A DNA stretch of 64,000 nt from Caproicibacter sp046707225 (GTDB lineage Bacteria > Bacillota > Clostridia > Oscillospirales > Acutalibacteraceae): the NCBI RefSeq assembly GCF_046707225.1, contig NZ_JBJKOP010000014.1, positions 18,987 to 82,986 of the forward strand. The letters run 5' to 3'. Each line of letters starts with the position of its first letter. Position 1 is the first letter of the stretch. A program made the translations under genes and the position numbers. Below are positions 49,026-56,831 of this stretch, in pieces. The notes beneath the pieces are model-generated. The model made no database searches, was not told the origin of the DNA, and saw nothing but the letters and a program-made list of their open reading frames with translations.

Positions 49026-50867
49026 CTACGAAAACAGCCTTTGAAACAGCAGGGCGAGTTGATAGAACAGTGCGGAAACATACCACGCTGTGGCAAACTG
49101 ATAGACCGCGCTGAACAGCGCGAACCGAAGCCCCGTTTCCCGGCGGATCGCGGCGAGCGCGGCGGAGCAGGGGGTATACAGAAGAATGAAGATCAGGTAG
49201 GAGCAGGCGCTGACCGGGCTGAACAGTTCCCGCAGGCCGGCGGCGGGGTTTCCAGCGCAAAGAACGCCGTAGGCCCCCACAATCGCTTCCTTTGCGACGA
49301 GTCCGGTCAGGAGCGCGACGGTTTGCCGCCATCCCCCGAATCCGCACAAAGTAAAAATCGGGGCGACGGCCTGCCCCGCCGCCGACAGAAGGCTGCGGGA
49401 GCTGTCGGAGGTCATATGGAGATCCGTCGAGACGGACTGCAGCAGCCAGATCAGCACAGTCGCAAAAAAGACAGTCGTTCCCGCGCGCTGAAGAAAATCC
49501 CGAACCCGTCTGCCGACATGTTTCCGGATATTGTTCAGGGTTGGCAGGCGGTAATCCGGCAGCTCCATTAAAAATGGGGCCGGTTCCCCGCGCAGCACGG
49601 TGCTTTTGAGAAAGACAGCTGAAAAGAGCCCCATCAGTACGCCAAGCAGATAGATCAGAAACATGGCGAGCGGCTGGCGTTGTGCGAAGAAAACCCCCAG
49701 AAATAGGGTGTAAACGGGCATTTTTGCGCTGCAGGATAAAAAAGGGGTAATCAGGACGGTCAGACGCCTGTCTTTTTCACTTTCCAGAATTCGCGTTCCC
49801 ATGACGGCCGGAACCGTGCATCCGAAGCCCATCAGAAGTGGCACGAAAGAGCGGCCGGAGAGGCCGATTTTTCTCATGGGAGCGTCCATGATAAACGCTG
49901 CGCGCGCCATGTAACCGCTGTCCTCCAGAAAAGAAAGCAGAAGAAACAGAAGAACAATCTGCGGCAGGAATTTCAGCACCGCGCCGACACCCGCGAGAAT
50001 TCCGTCCAGAATCAGACTCTTAATCCAGACGGACGCGCCGCAGGCTGACAGAAAAGCGTCCAGCGCGGAGGCAGCGGAATGAATCAGAAGCTCCATTGCG
50101 GAGATCATCGCGTCCCCGACGGAACCAAAGGTCAGCGCGAAAATCGCGAGAACAATTAATAGAAAGAGCGGAATGGAACAGTAACGGTTTGTAGCAATCC
50201 GATCGATTTGTTCGGTAATCCTATGTGTGCTTTCCACGCCCGAAACGGTTCTGGAGGCGATGGTGTGAATATAGCGGTAACGTGTCTGTGCCGCGTCCAG
50301 ATCCGGGTCGCCGCCGTCTGCGGCATGATTTGCGAGCCGAAGCGGCTTTAGGGGTTCCTTCAGGGCCCCGGATGCCGTTTCAAGCAGGGCTTCCATCCCG
50401 ATTCCATGCGTCGCGCAGACCGGGACTACCGGAATTCCCAGAAGAACGGAAAGCAGGCGGCAGTTTACTTTTCCTCCGCGCCGGTTGAGCGCGTCCGTCA
50501 TGCTGAGGACCGCTACGACGGGAATTCCCAGTTCCAGCAGCTGGGTGGTCAGGTAAAGACCCCGCTCCAGACAGGTAGCGTCAATCACATTCAGAATCAG
50601 GTCCGGTTTTTCACGGTGTAAAAAATTGCCCGCAAGGGCCTCTTCCGGAGTATAGGGTAGCAGCGAATAAACGCCGGGAAGATCGACAATGCGGGCCTTG
50701 CCGCCGTTCCAGCGGGCAAAGCCGCTTTTCTTTTCAACCGTTACGCCCGGCCAGTTGCCGACGGTCGCGCTCGACCCGGTCAGCCGGTTAAACAGCGTCG
50801 TTTTTCCGCAGTTGGGGTTTCCCGCAAGGGCATAAACCGGAACGGTTTTCAAAATCGGCTTTTCCAT
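49026..50867 (-). CDS. feoB: Ferrous iron transporter B
   Basis: 613 residues. An N-terminal G domain shows G1 GNPNCGKTT (16-24), G3 DLPGVYSLLP and switch I NWPGVTVEKKSG. The G4 motif reads SMTD instead of NxxD. Two Gate domains and about eight helices follow (GFGCTVPAVMGTR; FLSCSAKMPVYTLF with the conserved Cys). It imports Fe(II). The protein is shorter than E. coli FeoB, and no feoA is adjacent. The gene starts 1 base after spmB ends, so it appears to be in the spmA-spmB transcript. Confidence 0.92.
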   Translation of the reverse strand: MEKPILKTVPVYALAGNPNCGKTTLFNRLTGSSATVGNWPGVTVEKKSGFARWNGGKARIVDLPGVYSLLPYTPEEALAGNFLHREKPDLILNVIDATCLERGLYLTTQLLELGIPVVAVLSMTDALNRRGGKVNCRLLSVLLGIPVVPVCATHGIGMEALLETASGALKEPLKPLRLANHAADGGDPDLDAAQTRYRYIHTIASRTVSGVESTHRITEQIDRIATNRYCSIPLFLLIVLAIFALTFGSVGDAMISAMELLIHSAASALDAFLSACGASVWIKSLILDGILAGVGAVLKFLPQIVLLFLLLSFLEDSGYMARAAFIMDAPMRKIGLSGRSFVPLLMGFGCTVPAVMGTRILESEKDRRLTVLITPFLSCSAKMPVYTLFLGVFFAQRQPLAMFLIYLLGVLMGLFSAVFLKSTVLRGEPAPFLMELPDYRLPTLNNIRKHVGRRVRDFLQRAGTTVFFATVLIWLLQSVSTDLHMTSDSSRSLLSAAGQAVAPIFTLCGFGGWRQTVALLTGLVAKEAIVGAYGVLCAGNPAAGLRELFSPVSACSYLIFILLYTPCSAALAAIRRETGLRFALFSAVYQFATAWYVSALFYQLALLFQRLFS

Positions 50868-50868
50868 A

Positions 50869-51390
50869 TTAAGAAAAAAACAGCCGCACCGTCAAAGCCG
50901 AAATAACACAGACGGTCAGGTCGGCCGTCAGCGCGGCGGGTATGGTGTGGCGGGTCTTTTTGATCCCGACAGCCCCGAAATAAACGGCGATTGCGTAAAA
51001 CGTGGTTTCGGTTGAGCCGGACATCACCGAAGCGACACGCCCGACGAAGCTGTCGGGCCCGCAGTCCTGGAAAATCTGGGTCAGGACGGCGGTGGAACCG
51101 CTGCCGGAAACCGGGCGGATCAGCGCGAGCGGCATCGCTTGCTTCGGCAGGCCGATCAGACTGGCGACAGGGGCCAAAAAAGACGAAAGAAGGTCCAGAG
51201 CGCCGGATGCGCTGAGCATGGAAACGGCCATAATCAGGCCGATCAGCGACGGGAGAATCGAAACCGTGGAGTGCAGGCCTTCTTTGGCGCCGGCGACAAA
51301 CGTATCGAAAACCGGAACTTTGCGAAGAAACCCGAACAGGACAATGCAAAGAACAACGGCCGGCATGATATAAATTCCAAGTTTATCCAC
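50869..51390 (-). CDS. spmB: Spore maturation protein B
   Basis: 173 residues, nucleoside-recognition/gate domain with four or five helices and the conserved RPVSGSGSTAVLTQIFQD and GSTETTFYAIAVYFG. SpmA and SpmB are needed for full spore-core dehydration in Bacillus and Clostridium. It overlaps spmA by 8 bases. The same gate domain occurs in FeoB, encoded next, an interesting structural kinship. Confidence 0.93.
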   Translation of the reverse strand: MDKLGIYIMPAVVLCIVLFGFLRKVPVFDTFVAGAKEGLHSTVSILPSLIGLIMAVSMLSASGALDLLSSFLAPVASLIGLPKQAMPLALIRPVSGSGSTAVLTQIFQDCGPDSFVGRVASVMSGSTETTFYAIAVYFGAVGIKKTRHTIPAALTADLTVCVISALTVRLFFS

Positions 51391-51970
51391 TGAGAAGGCC
51401 CTCCATCAGTTTCGCCGCGGTCAGGCCGACGATGACGGAGCAGACGGAAGTAACCCAAACCGCGGGCAGAATCTCGAACGGAGCGGCGGAACCGTACTGA
51501 GCCCTTAAAATTCCAAGAGTTGTGGGAATCAGCTGAATGGAGGCCGTGTTCAGAACAACAAAAGTTACCATGGAATTGTCCGCGGTCTGCGTCGGGTTGT
51601 TTTTTTTCAGTTCCTGCATGGCGGCGATGCCGAGGGGAGTGGCGGCGTTGCCTAAGCCGAGCAGATTTGCGGTGATGTTCATGCACATCGCTTTCACGGA
51701 GGGACCGCCCGGCTTGCATTCCGGGAACAGGCGGCGCATCAGCGGATTCAGCCCTTTGGCAAGAAGCAGCGTCAGTCCGCCTTCATCCGCGATTTTCATC
51801 AGTCCGGTCCAGGCGCACATCATTCCGGTCATCGACAAAACCAGCGTCACCGCGCCGGAAGCGCCGCTTAACACAGCGTTTGAAAGCGGCTCCATTCTGC
51901 CGGTGACGGCGGCGCAGAAAACGCTGAGCAGGATCATTCCCGCCCAAATGTAATTTAACAGTTTGTTCAT
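51383..51970 (-). CDS. spmA: Spore maturation protein A
   Basis: 195 residues, gate-domain membrane protein. MCAWTGLMKIADEGGL, NITANLLGLGNAATPLGI and NTASIQLIPTT are hallmarks of SpmA. It works with SpmB in spore heat resistance. AAGGGG precedes the ATG. It is divergent from the AbrB-type regulator, with 175 bases between them. Confidence 0.93.
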   Translation of the reverse strand: MNKLLNYIWAGMILLSVFCAAVTGRMEPLSNAVLSGASGAVTLVLSMTGMMCAWTGLMKIADEGGLTLLLAKGLNPLMRRLFPECKPGGPSVKAMCMNITANLLGLGNAATPLGIAAMQELKKNNPTQTADNSMVTFVVLNTASIQLIPTTLGILRAQYGSAAPFEILPAVWVTSVCSVIVGLTAAKLMEGLLSG

Positions 51971-52065
51971 CCCCTTTTTTGAAATTGACTGTATAATTAC
52001 TATTCGTGACCAAAATTCAATATTATTGATATGTTAAAAGTTTTTCACATTTTAAGTGTAACCGA

Positions 52066-52094
52066 TTGACAAATATGGAAAATTATACTATAAT
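52066..52094 (+). promoter_or_regulatory. SigmaA promoter of the AbrB-type gene
   Basis: TTGACA (52066-52071), 17 bases, TATAAT (52089-52094): an exact consensus promoter. Confidence 0.85.
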
Positions 52095-52145
52095 CGATCC
52101 GATCAGAAGAATAAAGAGCCTTTTTGGTGAAAGGAAGTACTTTTA

Positions 52146-52409
52146 TTGAAATCAACAGGAATTGTAAGAAAAGTTGATGAACTTGGTCGCATTGTATTGC
52201 CGAAGGAGTTGAGAGTAACCTTAAATATAAATGAAAAGGATCCTCTCGAAATATTCGTTGATGAAGACAATCGGATTGTTCTTCAAAAATACGAACCGGC
52301 ATGCGTCTTCTGCAATGGAATGAACGGCATCATCAATTTCGGAGGCCACAACATCTGTCGCGACTGCCTTGTAAAGCTGGCGGAGAAAGCGGCGGAAGGG
52401 ACAAAATAA
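52146..52409 (+). CDS. AbrB/SpoVT-type transition-state regulator with zinc site
   Basis: 87 residues. A swapped-hairpin AbrB domain (VRKVDELGRIVLPKELRVTLNI, residues 8-29) is followed by a C-terminal zinc module with C53, C56, C71 and C74. Such AbrB-plus-CxxC proteins are common in Clostridia and probably act as dimeric DNA binders at the onset of stationary phase or sporulation. TTG start with AAAGGAAG upstream. The consensus promoter suggests high expression. Confidence 0.88.
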   Translation: MKSTGIVRKVDELGRIVLPKELRVTLNINEKDPLEIFVDEDNRIVLQKYEPACVFCNGMNGIINFGGHNICRDCLVKLAEKAAEGTK

Positions 52410-52422
52410 GCCGATCTTGCCC

Positions 52423-52448
52423 GCCGGCGCCGTTGCCGGCAATTTTTA
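52423..52448 (+). terminator. Terminator after AbrB-type gene
   Basis: GCCGGC arms (52423-52428, 52435-52440), extendable by TTGCC/GGCAA outside, then AATTTTT. Confidence 0.6.
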
Positions 52449-52486
52449 TTGCCTGCTCTTACATAAAGAAGAGGCGAAACCGGAAT

Positions 52487-52963
52487 ATGCGACTTACCCA
52501 AAATGAAAAAATATTTTTCAGCGAATGTGTGTCTGATTTAATGGATTCGGACCAGGTGCGGCGGATGAACCTTTTTATCCAGCACGCGGACGTTTCCTGT
52601 CTGGACCACTGCATTTCCGTTGCCCGCACAAGCCTTTGGCTGAGCAGGCGGCTGGGAATTTCCGTTGACCGCAGGAGCATGATCCGCGGCGCTTTACTGC
52701 ACGATTTTTTTCTGTACGACTGGCATGAAAAGAGCGACAGAAAAGGTCTGCACGGCTTTACGCATCCCAGAACGGCTCTGGAAAATGCACAGCGTGAGTT
52801 TGAGCTGAACGACCGGGAAAGGGATATCATTCTTCGGCACATGTGGCCGCTGACTCCGGTTCCGCCGAGGTACCGGGAAGGCTTTATTGTGAGCTTTTCC
52901 GATAAATATTGCTCCGTACTGGAAACGCTTCGATTTTACAAACCTGGCCGGACGTTGGATTAG
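52487..52963 (+). CDS. HD-domain phosphohydrolase
   Basis: 158 residues. H41 (CLDHCISVAR), H72-D73 (ALLHDFFLYDWH), a downstream His in GFTHPRTA and a D in VSFSDKYCS make the HD metal-binding set. Enzymes of this small group hydrolyse phosphate esters or nucleotides; the substrate is unknown. AGAGGCG lies before the ATG. It is followed by a strong bidirectional terminator. Confidence 0.85.
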   Translation: MRLTQNEKIFFSECVSDLMDSDQVRRMNLFIQHADVSCLDHCISVARTSLWLSRRLGISVDRRSMIRGALLHDFFLYDWHEKSDRKGLHGFTHPRTALENAQREFELNDRERDIILRHMWPLTPVPPRYREGFIVSFSDKYCSVLETLRFYKPGRTLD

Positions 52964-52972
52964 CAAGGCAGC

Positions 52973-53010
52973 AAAAAAAGGGTTTTCCCGCCGGGAAAAC
53001 CCTTTTTTAT
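52973..53010. terminator. Strong bidirectional terminator
   Basis: GGGTTTTCC and GGAAAACCC arms around CGCCG, flanked by A7 on the left and T6 on the right. It separates the HD gene from the frameshifted isochorismatase gene. Confidence 0.9.
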
Positions 53011-53043
53011 GGAATCCAGGCTTGGCCTGCCGGGAAGAAAAGC

Positions 53044-53578
53044 TCAGGCTGAGATCAGTTTTGCCAGATCTTTGAAAGGAATAACGGACGCAAAACGCCG
53101 GTTCCAGATCCGGCTGGAATAAAATTCGCACAGCTCGGCGGCGTCCAGCGGACCGTTGTCAAAGGTCGTAAAGGTCCCTTCCGGAATTATAACCCCGAAC
53201 CCGAGCTCAAAAGCCGTCTTGCAGGTGGAATCAATGCAGTATTCGGTCTGCATCCCCACAAGAATGATCTCCCGAATTCCTTGTTTGGGTCAGATAATCC
53301 TTTAAACCTGTCTTGAGGAATGCGCTGTTATATGTTTTTGTAAAGATATTTTCATCGCTTTGGGGAGAAATCCGCGCGCAGATTTCAAATCCTCTCGTAC
53401 CCGGTTCCAACTCGCTGCCTTTTCCGCCGTCGTGCCGAACGTAGACAACCTCCACTTCATTCTCTCTGCAAACGGGAATGAGAGCTTCTATGTTTTTCAA
53501 AACCTGTTCTCCCTGATAAGGGCCTTCATCCATCAGCCCATTCTGAACATCCACCACAAGCAAAGCCGTGTTTTTCAT
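53044..53578 (-). pseudogene. Isochorismatase/nicotinamidase-family hydrolase, frameshifted
   Basis: Minus-strand frames 53578 to ~53275 and ~53285 to 53044 join to a cysteine-hydrolase of ~177 residues. The first part has LLVVDVQNGLMDEG (catalytic Asp); the second has IILVGMQTEYCIDST, where the nucleophilic Cys lies, and GFGVIIPEG. The total length is one base over a multiple of three, and the frame change falls at a CAAACAAG stretch near 53283-53290, where removing one A gives a continuous YLTQQGIREIILVG. A single +1 insertion, or an assembly error, explains it. Substrates in the family range from isochorismate to nicotinamide and carbamoylsarcosine. Confidence 0.85.
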
Positions 53579-53596
53579 GTGACGCCTCCGTATTAA

Positions 53597-53624
53597 AAAT
53601 CGGAGCGGTTTCCCGCTCCGATTT
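53597..53624 (-). terminator. Terminator of the DegT aminotransferase gene
   Basis: Twelve-base arms (53597-53608, 53613-53624) with a TTTC loop and a TTTTTAAT tail on the minus strand. Confidence 0.8.
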
Positions 53625-53625
53625 C

Positions 53626-54804
53626 CTATTTATGATAAGTCTCCACAATATTGCGAACGGCTTCAACCACGTAATCGGACTGCTCGTCTGAAAGCGTCGG
53701 GTACAGCGGCAGTGAAATGATGCGTTCGAAATGCTTTTCGGTATTCGGAAAATCTCCTTTTTGGAACCCAAACCGCCCGGTGTAGGCGCTCATGTCGGTA
53801 ACCGGGATAAAATGGACGCTGGTGCCCACGTTGCGTTCGTTCAGTTCGACAATGAAGCGGTCCCGGTCAATGGTGAGCTTTTCCGGAACGATCCGCAGGA
53901 CATACAGATGCCAGGAGTGGGTTGCGTAATCCGGGACAAGCGGCGGTTCCACCGCATCGATTTTTGAGAATTCACGTTGGTATTTTTCCGCGATCGCGAG
54001 GCGTTTTGCCTGCATTTCCTGAATGCGGGAAAGCTGAACCAGGCCTAGCGCGGCCTGAATATCGAACATATTGTATTTGAATCCGGGCTCGCAGATGTCG
54101 TATTGCCATGTGCCGCCTTTTGCGTAACGGTTCCAGGCGTTGCGGCTCATGCCCTGCCCGGCCCAGATGCGCGCTTTCGCGTCGATTTCATCGTCATCCG
54201 TCACGAGCATGCCGCCTTCGCCGGTCGTGAGGTTCTTCGTCGCGTAGAAGCTGTAGGAAGCGGCTCCTTTCAAGCTGTTCCCGATCAGCCGGCCCTTGTA
54301 GCGGCTTTCAAACGCGTGCGCGGCGTCCTCCGAAACGAAGAGGCCGTATTTGTCCGCAATCTCATAAATGCGGTCTAGGTCACAGACCTGTCCGCTGTAA
54401 TGAACCGGCACGACGGCTTTTGTCTTTTTCGTTACTTTCTTTTCAATTTCGTCCGGGTCGATGCAGCCGGTGCTGTAATCGATATCCGCGAAAACCGGCT
54501 TTGCGCCGCAGTGGATGATGGTGTTCGCGGTGGATGCAAACGTCATCGGAGTCGTGATGACTTCGTCGCCCGGTCCGATTCCCGCGGAAAGCAGCGCCAC
54601 GTGGAGCGCCGCCGTGCAGGAATTCATGGCGACCGCGTGCTTTGCGCCCAGATAGCCGGCAAATTCCTGCTCGAACTTTACGGTGCGCGGGCCTTTTGCA
54701 ACCCACAGGGATTTGAGGGTTTCTTCCACTTCCCTGATTTCCGCTTCGGTCAGATCGGGAAGGTTATATGGAATAAATGTATCTCGTTTCTGAAAATTCT
54801 TCAT
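53626..54804 (-). CDS. DegT/DnrJ/EryC1-family sugar aminotransferase
   Basis: 392 residues, fold-type I PLP enzyme. K190 in SYSFYATKNLTTGEGGM binds PLP; MNSCTAALHVAL and SEDAAHAFESRYKGR are the cofactor-contacting segments. These enzymes aminate keto sugars of nucleotide sugars. The ATG at 54804 (AAAGGAA upstream) gives the family length; the frame to 54894 is unsupported. It is divergent from the wbp operon, which encodes its own aminotransferase at 55682, so this enzyme probably makes a second amino sugar for the same glycan. Confidence 0.9.
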   Translation of the reverse strand: MKNFQKRDTFIPYNLPDLTEAEIREVEETLKSLWVAKGPRTVKFEQEFAGYLGAKHAVAMNSCTAALHVALLSAGIGPGDEVITTPMTFASTANTIIHCGAKPVFADIDYSTGCIDPDEIEKKVTKKTKAVVPVHYSGQVCDLDRIYEIADKYGLFVSEDAAHAFESRYKGRLIGNSLKGAASYSFYATKNLTTGEGGMLVTDDDEIDAKARIWAGQGMSRNAWNRYAKGGTWQYDICEPGFKYNMFDIQAALGLVQLSRIQEMQAKRLAIAEKYQREFSKIDAVEPPLVPDYATHSWHLYVLRIVPEKLTIDRDRFIVELNERNVGTSVHFIPVTDMSAYTGRFGFQKGDFPNTEKHFERIISLPLYPTLSDEQSDYVVEAVRNIVETYHK

Positions 54805-54938
54805 ACTGTTCCTTTCATTTTCCCTGTTATTTTTTCTCGGAAATTGGTTTATCATGCCGGGAAACTCAAAAGATATAAATAAATATAGTACCATTAACCG
54901 ATAAAGTCAATCAAAAACAGATTCCCGGCCGGCGGTGA

Positions 54939-54967
54939 TTGACTCCGGGGCCGCTTGGGGCTATAAT
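54939..54967 (+). promoter_or_regulatory. SigmaA promoter of the UDP-ManNAc3NAcA operon
   Basis: TTGACT (54939-54944), 17 bases, TATAAT (54962-54967). A possible upstream TTG start codon of the first gene coincides with this -35 box, so translation must begin downstream, after a leader of ~125 bases. 54805-54938 holds no gene. Confidence 0.8.
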
Positions 54968-55100
54968 ATACGGGTTAAGGCGGCATGCCGCCGCAGACAC
55001 GCCCCGCCGGACGGAACAAAACGAACCGAAAACAAGGTTTTGGCGGGGAAGAAAGAGAAAATTCCCGGCTGTATTTCATAATAGAAACGGTGGCTTTTCT

Positions 55101-55682
55101 GTGAAAGAATCTGACAAATATTTCGCTCACCCGAGTGCCTGTGTGGATGAGGGGGCCGAAATCGGAGAGGGGACAAAAATCTGGCACTTCTGCCACATCA
55201 GCGCGGGCTGTTCTGTTGGCAGCGGATGCACGATCGGCCAGAATGTGTTTGTCGCCCCGGGCGTCAAAATCGGAGACAACTGCAAAATCCAGAACAACGT
55301 GTCCGTATATGAGGGCGTGGAACTTGGAGATTACGTTTTCTGCGGGCCGTCCATGGTGTTTACCAACGTGCAGCGGCCGCGCTGCCGCTATCCGCAGCGG
55401 GGAGCGCAGTTTTACGCGAAAACCCCGGTGGGGGACGGCGCCAGCATCGGAGCGAACGCGACGATTGTCTGCGGACACCGGATCGGCAGAAATTCTTTTA
55501 TTGCCGCGGGAAGCGTCGTGACAAAGGACGTGCCGGACCACGCGATCATGATGGGAAGTCCTGCCCGCCGGAGCGGATGGGCCTGCGAGTGCGGCGAAAA
55601 GCTGAACGAAGAACTTGTGTGCCCCAAATGCGGCAGAAGATATGTGCAGGGCGAAAACGGCCTGAAGGAGGTACAAAAATAA
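55101..55682 (+). CDS. wbpD: WbpD/WlbB-type N-acetyltransferase (left-handed beta-helix)
   Basis: 193 residues. Hexapeptide-repeat strands run from ~residue 15 to 155 (KIWHFCHISAGCSVGSGCTIGQNVFV, KIQNNVSVYEGV, CGPSMVFTNV), the same succession as WbpD, which acetylates the 3-amino group of UDP-GlcNAc(3NH2)A. A C-terminal zinc ribbon (CECGEKLNEELVCPKCGRRY) closes the protein. GTG at 55101 is chosen: it gives the WbpD length, and upstream in-frame starts lie in the promoter. The stop codon overlaps the wbpE start. Confidence 0.88.
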   Translation: MKESDKYFAHPSACVDEGAEIGEGTKIWHFCHISAGCSVGSGCTIGQNVFVAPGVKIGDNCKIQNNVSVYEGVELGDYVFCGPSMVFTNVQRPRCRYPQRGAQFYAKTPVGDGASIGANATIVCGHRIGRNSFIAAGSVVTKDVPDHAIMMGSPARRSGWACECGEKLNEELVCPKCGRRYVQGENGLKEVQK

Positions 55683-56809
55683 TGCAGAAACTTGCGTTTA
55701 ACGACCTTGGCGCTCAGTATCGCCATTTAAAGGAAGAGATCGATGCCGGGATTGCCGGAGTCATTGAAAGCTCCCATTTTATTTCCGGCCCGCAGGTGGA
55801 GCAGCTGGAACAGGAGCTTGCCGCCTATGTCGGCAGGAGATACTGCGTTTCGGTCGGCAGCGGCACGGACGCCCTTTTGATGCCGCTGATGGCGGAAAAA
55901 ATCGGTTCCGGCGACGCGGTGTTTGTTCCGGCGTTTACTTTTTTTGCAACGGCGGAGGTTGTCAGTCTGTGCGGCGCAACTCCCGTGTTCTGCGATTCCG
56001 ACCCGGATACGTTTAATCTGAGCCCCGAATCACTGGAAACCCAGATCGAAAAAACGCTTGCCGCCGGAAAGCTGAAGCCGAAAGCTGTCATTGCGGTCGA
56101 CTTGTTCGGACAGCCGGCGGATTTTCCTGCCCTTCAGAAAATCTGCGACCGGTACGGCCTGATCCTGATGGAAGACGCCGCGCAGGGCTTTGGCGGCGCA
56201 ATCGGTGAAAGAAAGGCATGTTCGTTTGGAAAATATGCGGGAACCAGCTTCTTCCCCGCGAAGGCCCTGGGCTGCTACGGAGACGGCGGCGCGATCTTTA
56301 CAGACGACGAGCAGGACTACCGGCTTCTTTTATCCCTGCGCGTGCATGGAAAGGGAAGCTTTAAATATGAGAACGTGCGCCTGGGGCTGAATGCCAGACT
56401 TGACACCCTTCAGGCCGCGATTCTTTTGCCGAAGCTGCACGCGTTCGACGAGGAAAACGCACACCGTAGACGCGCGGCGGCCCGATACGCCGAAATCCTT
56501 GGCGACCGGTTCCGCGTTCCCGTTATTAAAGAGGGATTCTCTTCCGGTTTTGGATATTATACGCTGAAGGCGGAAAACCTGAAAGAAAGAACGAAAATTC
56601 TTGACGGTCTGAAAGCGGCGGGAATCCCGGCGATGGTCTACTATCCAAAGCCGCTCCATCTGCAAAAGGTGTACGAGCCGCTGGGGTACCGGCCGGGCGA
56701 TCTGCCGAACGCGGAACATCTCTGCGATACTGTTTTCAGCCTGCCGATGCACGGATATATCACGGATGAAGAGATTACCATGGTTTGCACGGCGCTTAAA
56801 AATCTTTAA
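55682..56809 (+). CDS. wbpE: WbpE-type UDP-3-keto-GlcNAcA aminotransferase
   Basis: 375-residue DegT-family PLP enzyme. K194 (FFPAKALGCYGDGGA) is the PLP lysine; HFISGPQVEQLEQELAAYV and EDAAQGFGGAIG are typical of WbpE/WlbC. It aminates UDP-2-acetamido-2-deoxy-3-keto-glucuronate from glutamate. GAGG lies upstream, and the ATG overlaps the wbpD stop. Its residues around the PLP Lys differ from the DegT enzyme at 53626, supporting different substrates. Confidence 0.88.
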   Translation: MQKLAFNDLGAQYRHLKEEIDAGIAGVIESSHFISGPQVEQLEQELAAYVGRRYCVSVGSGTDALLMPLMAEKIGSGDAVFVPAFTFFATAEVVSLCGATPVFCDSDPDTFNLSPESLETQIEKTLAAGKLKPKAVIAVDLFGQPADFPALQKICDRYGLILMEDAAQGFGGAIGERKACSFGKYAGTSFFPAKALGCYGDGGAIFTDDEQDYRLLLSLRVHGKGSFKYENVRLGLNARLDTLQAAILLPKLHAFDEENAHRRRAAARYAEILGDRFRVPVIKEGFSSGFGYYTLKAENLKERTKILDGLKAAGIPAMVYYPKPLHLQKVYEPLGYRPGDLPNAEHLCDTVFSLPMHGYITDEEITMVCTALKNL

Positions 56810-56831
56810 ATGCTGAAGCGAGGAAAGTAAA

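Noticed and set aside
54939..55100. N-terminal extension of the WbpD-type protein from TTG 54939
   Set aside because: That codon is part of the -35 element, and the extension is absent from known WbpD proteins.
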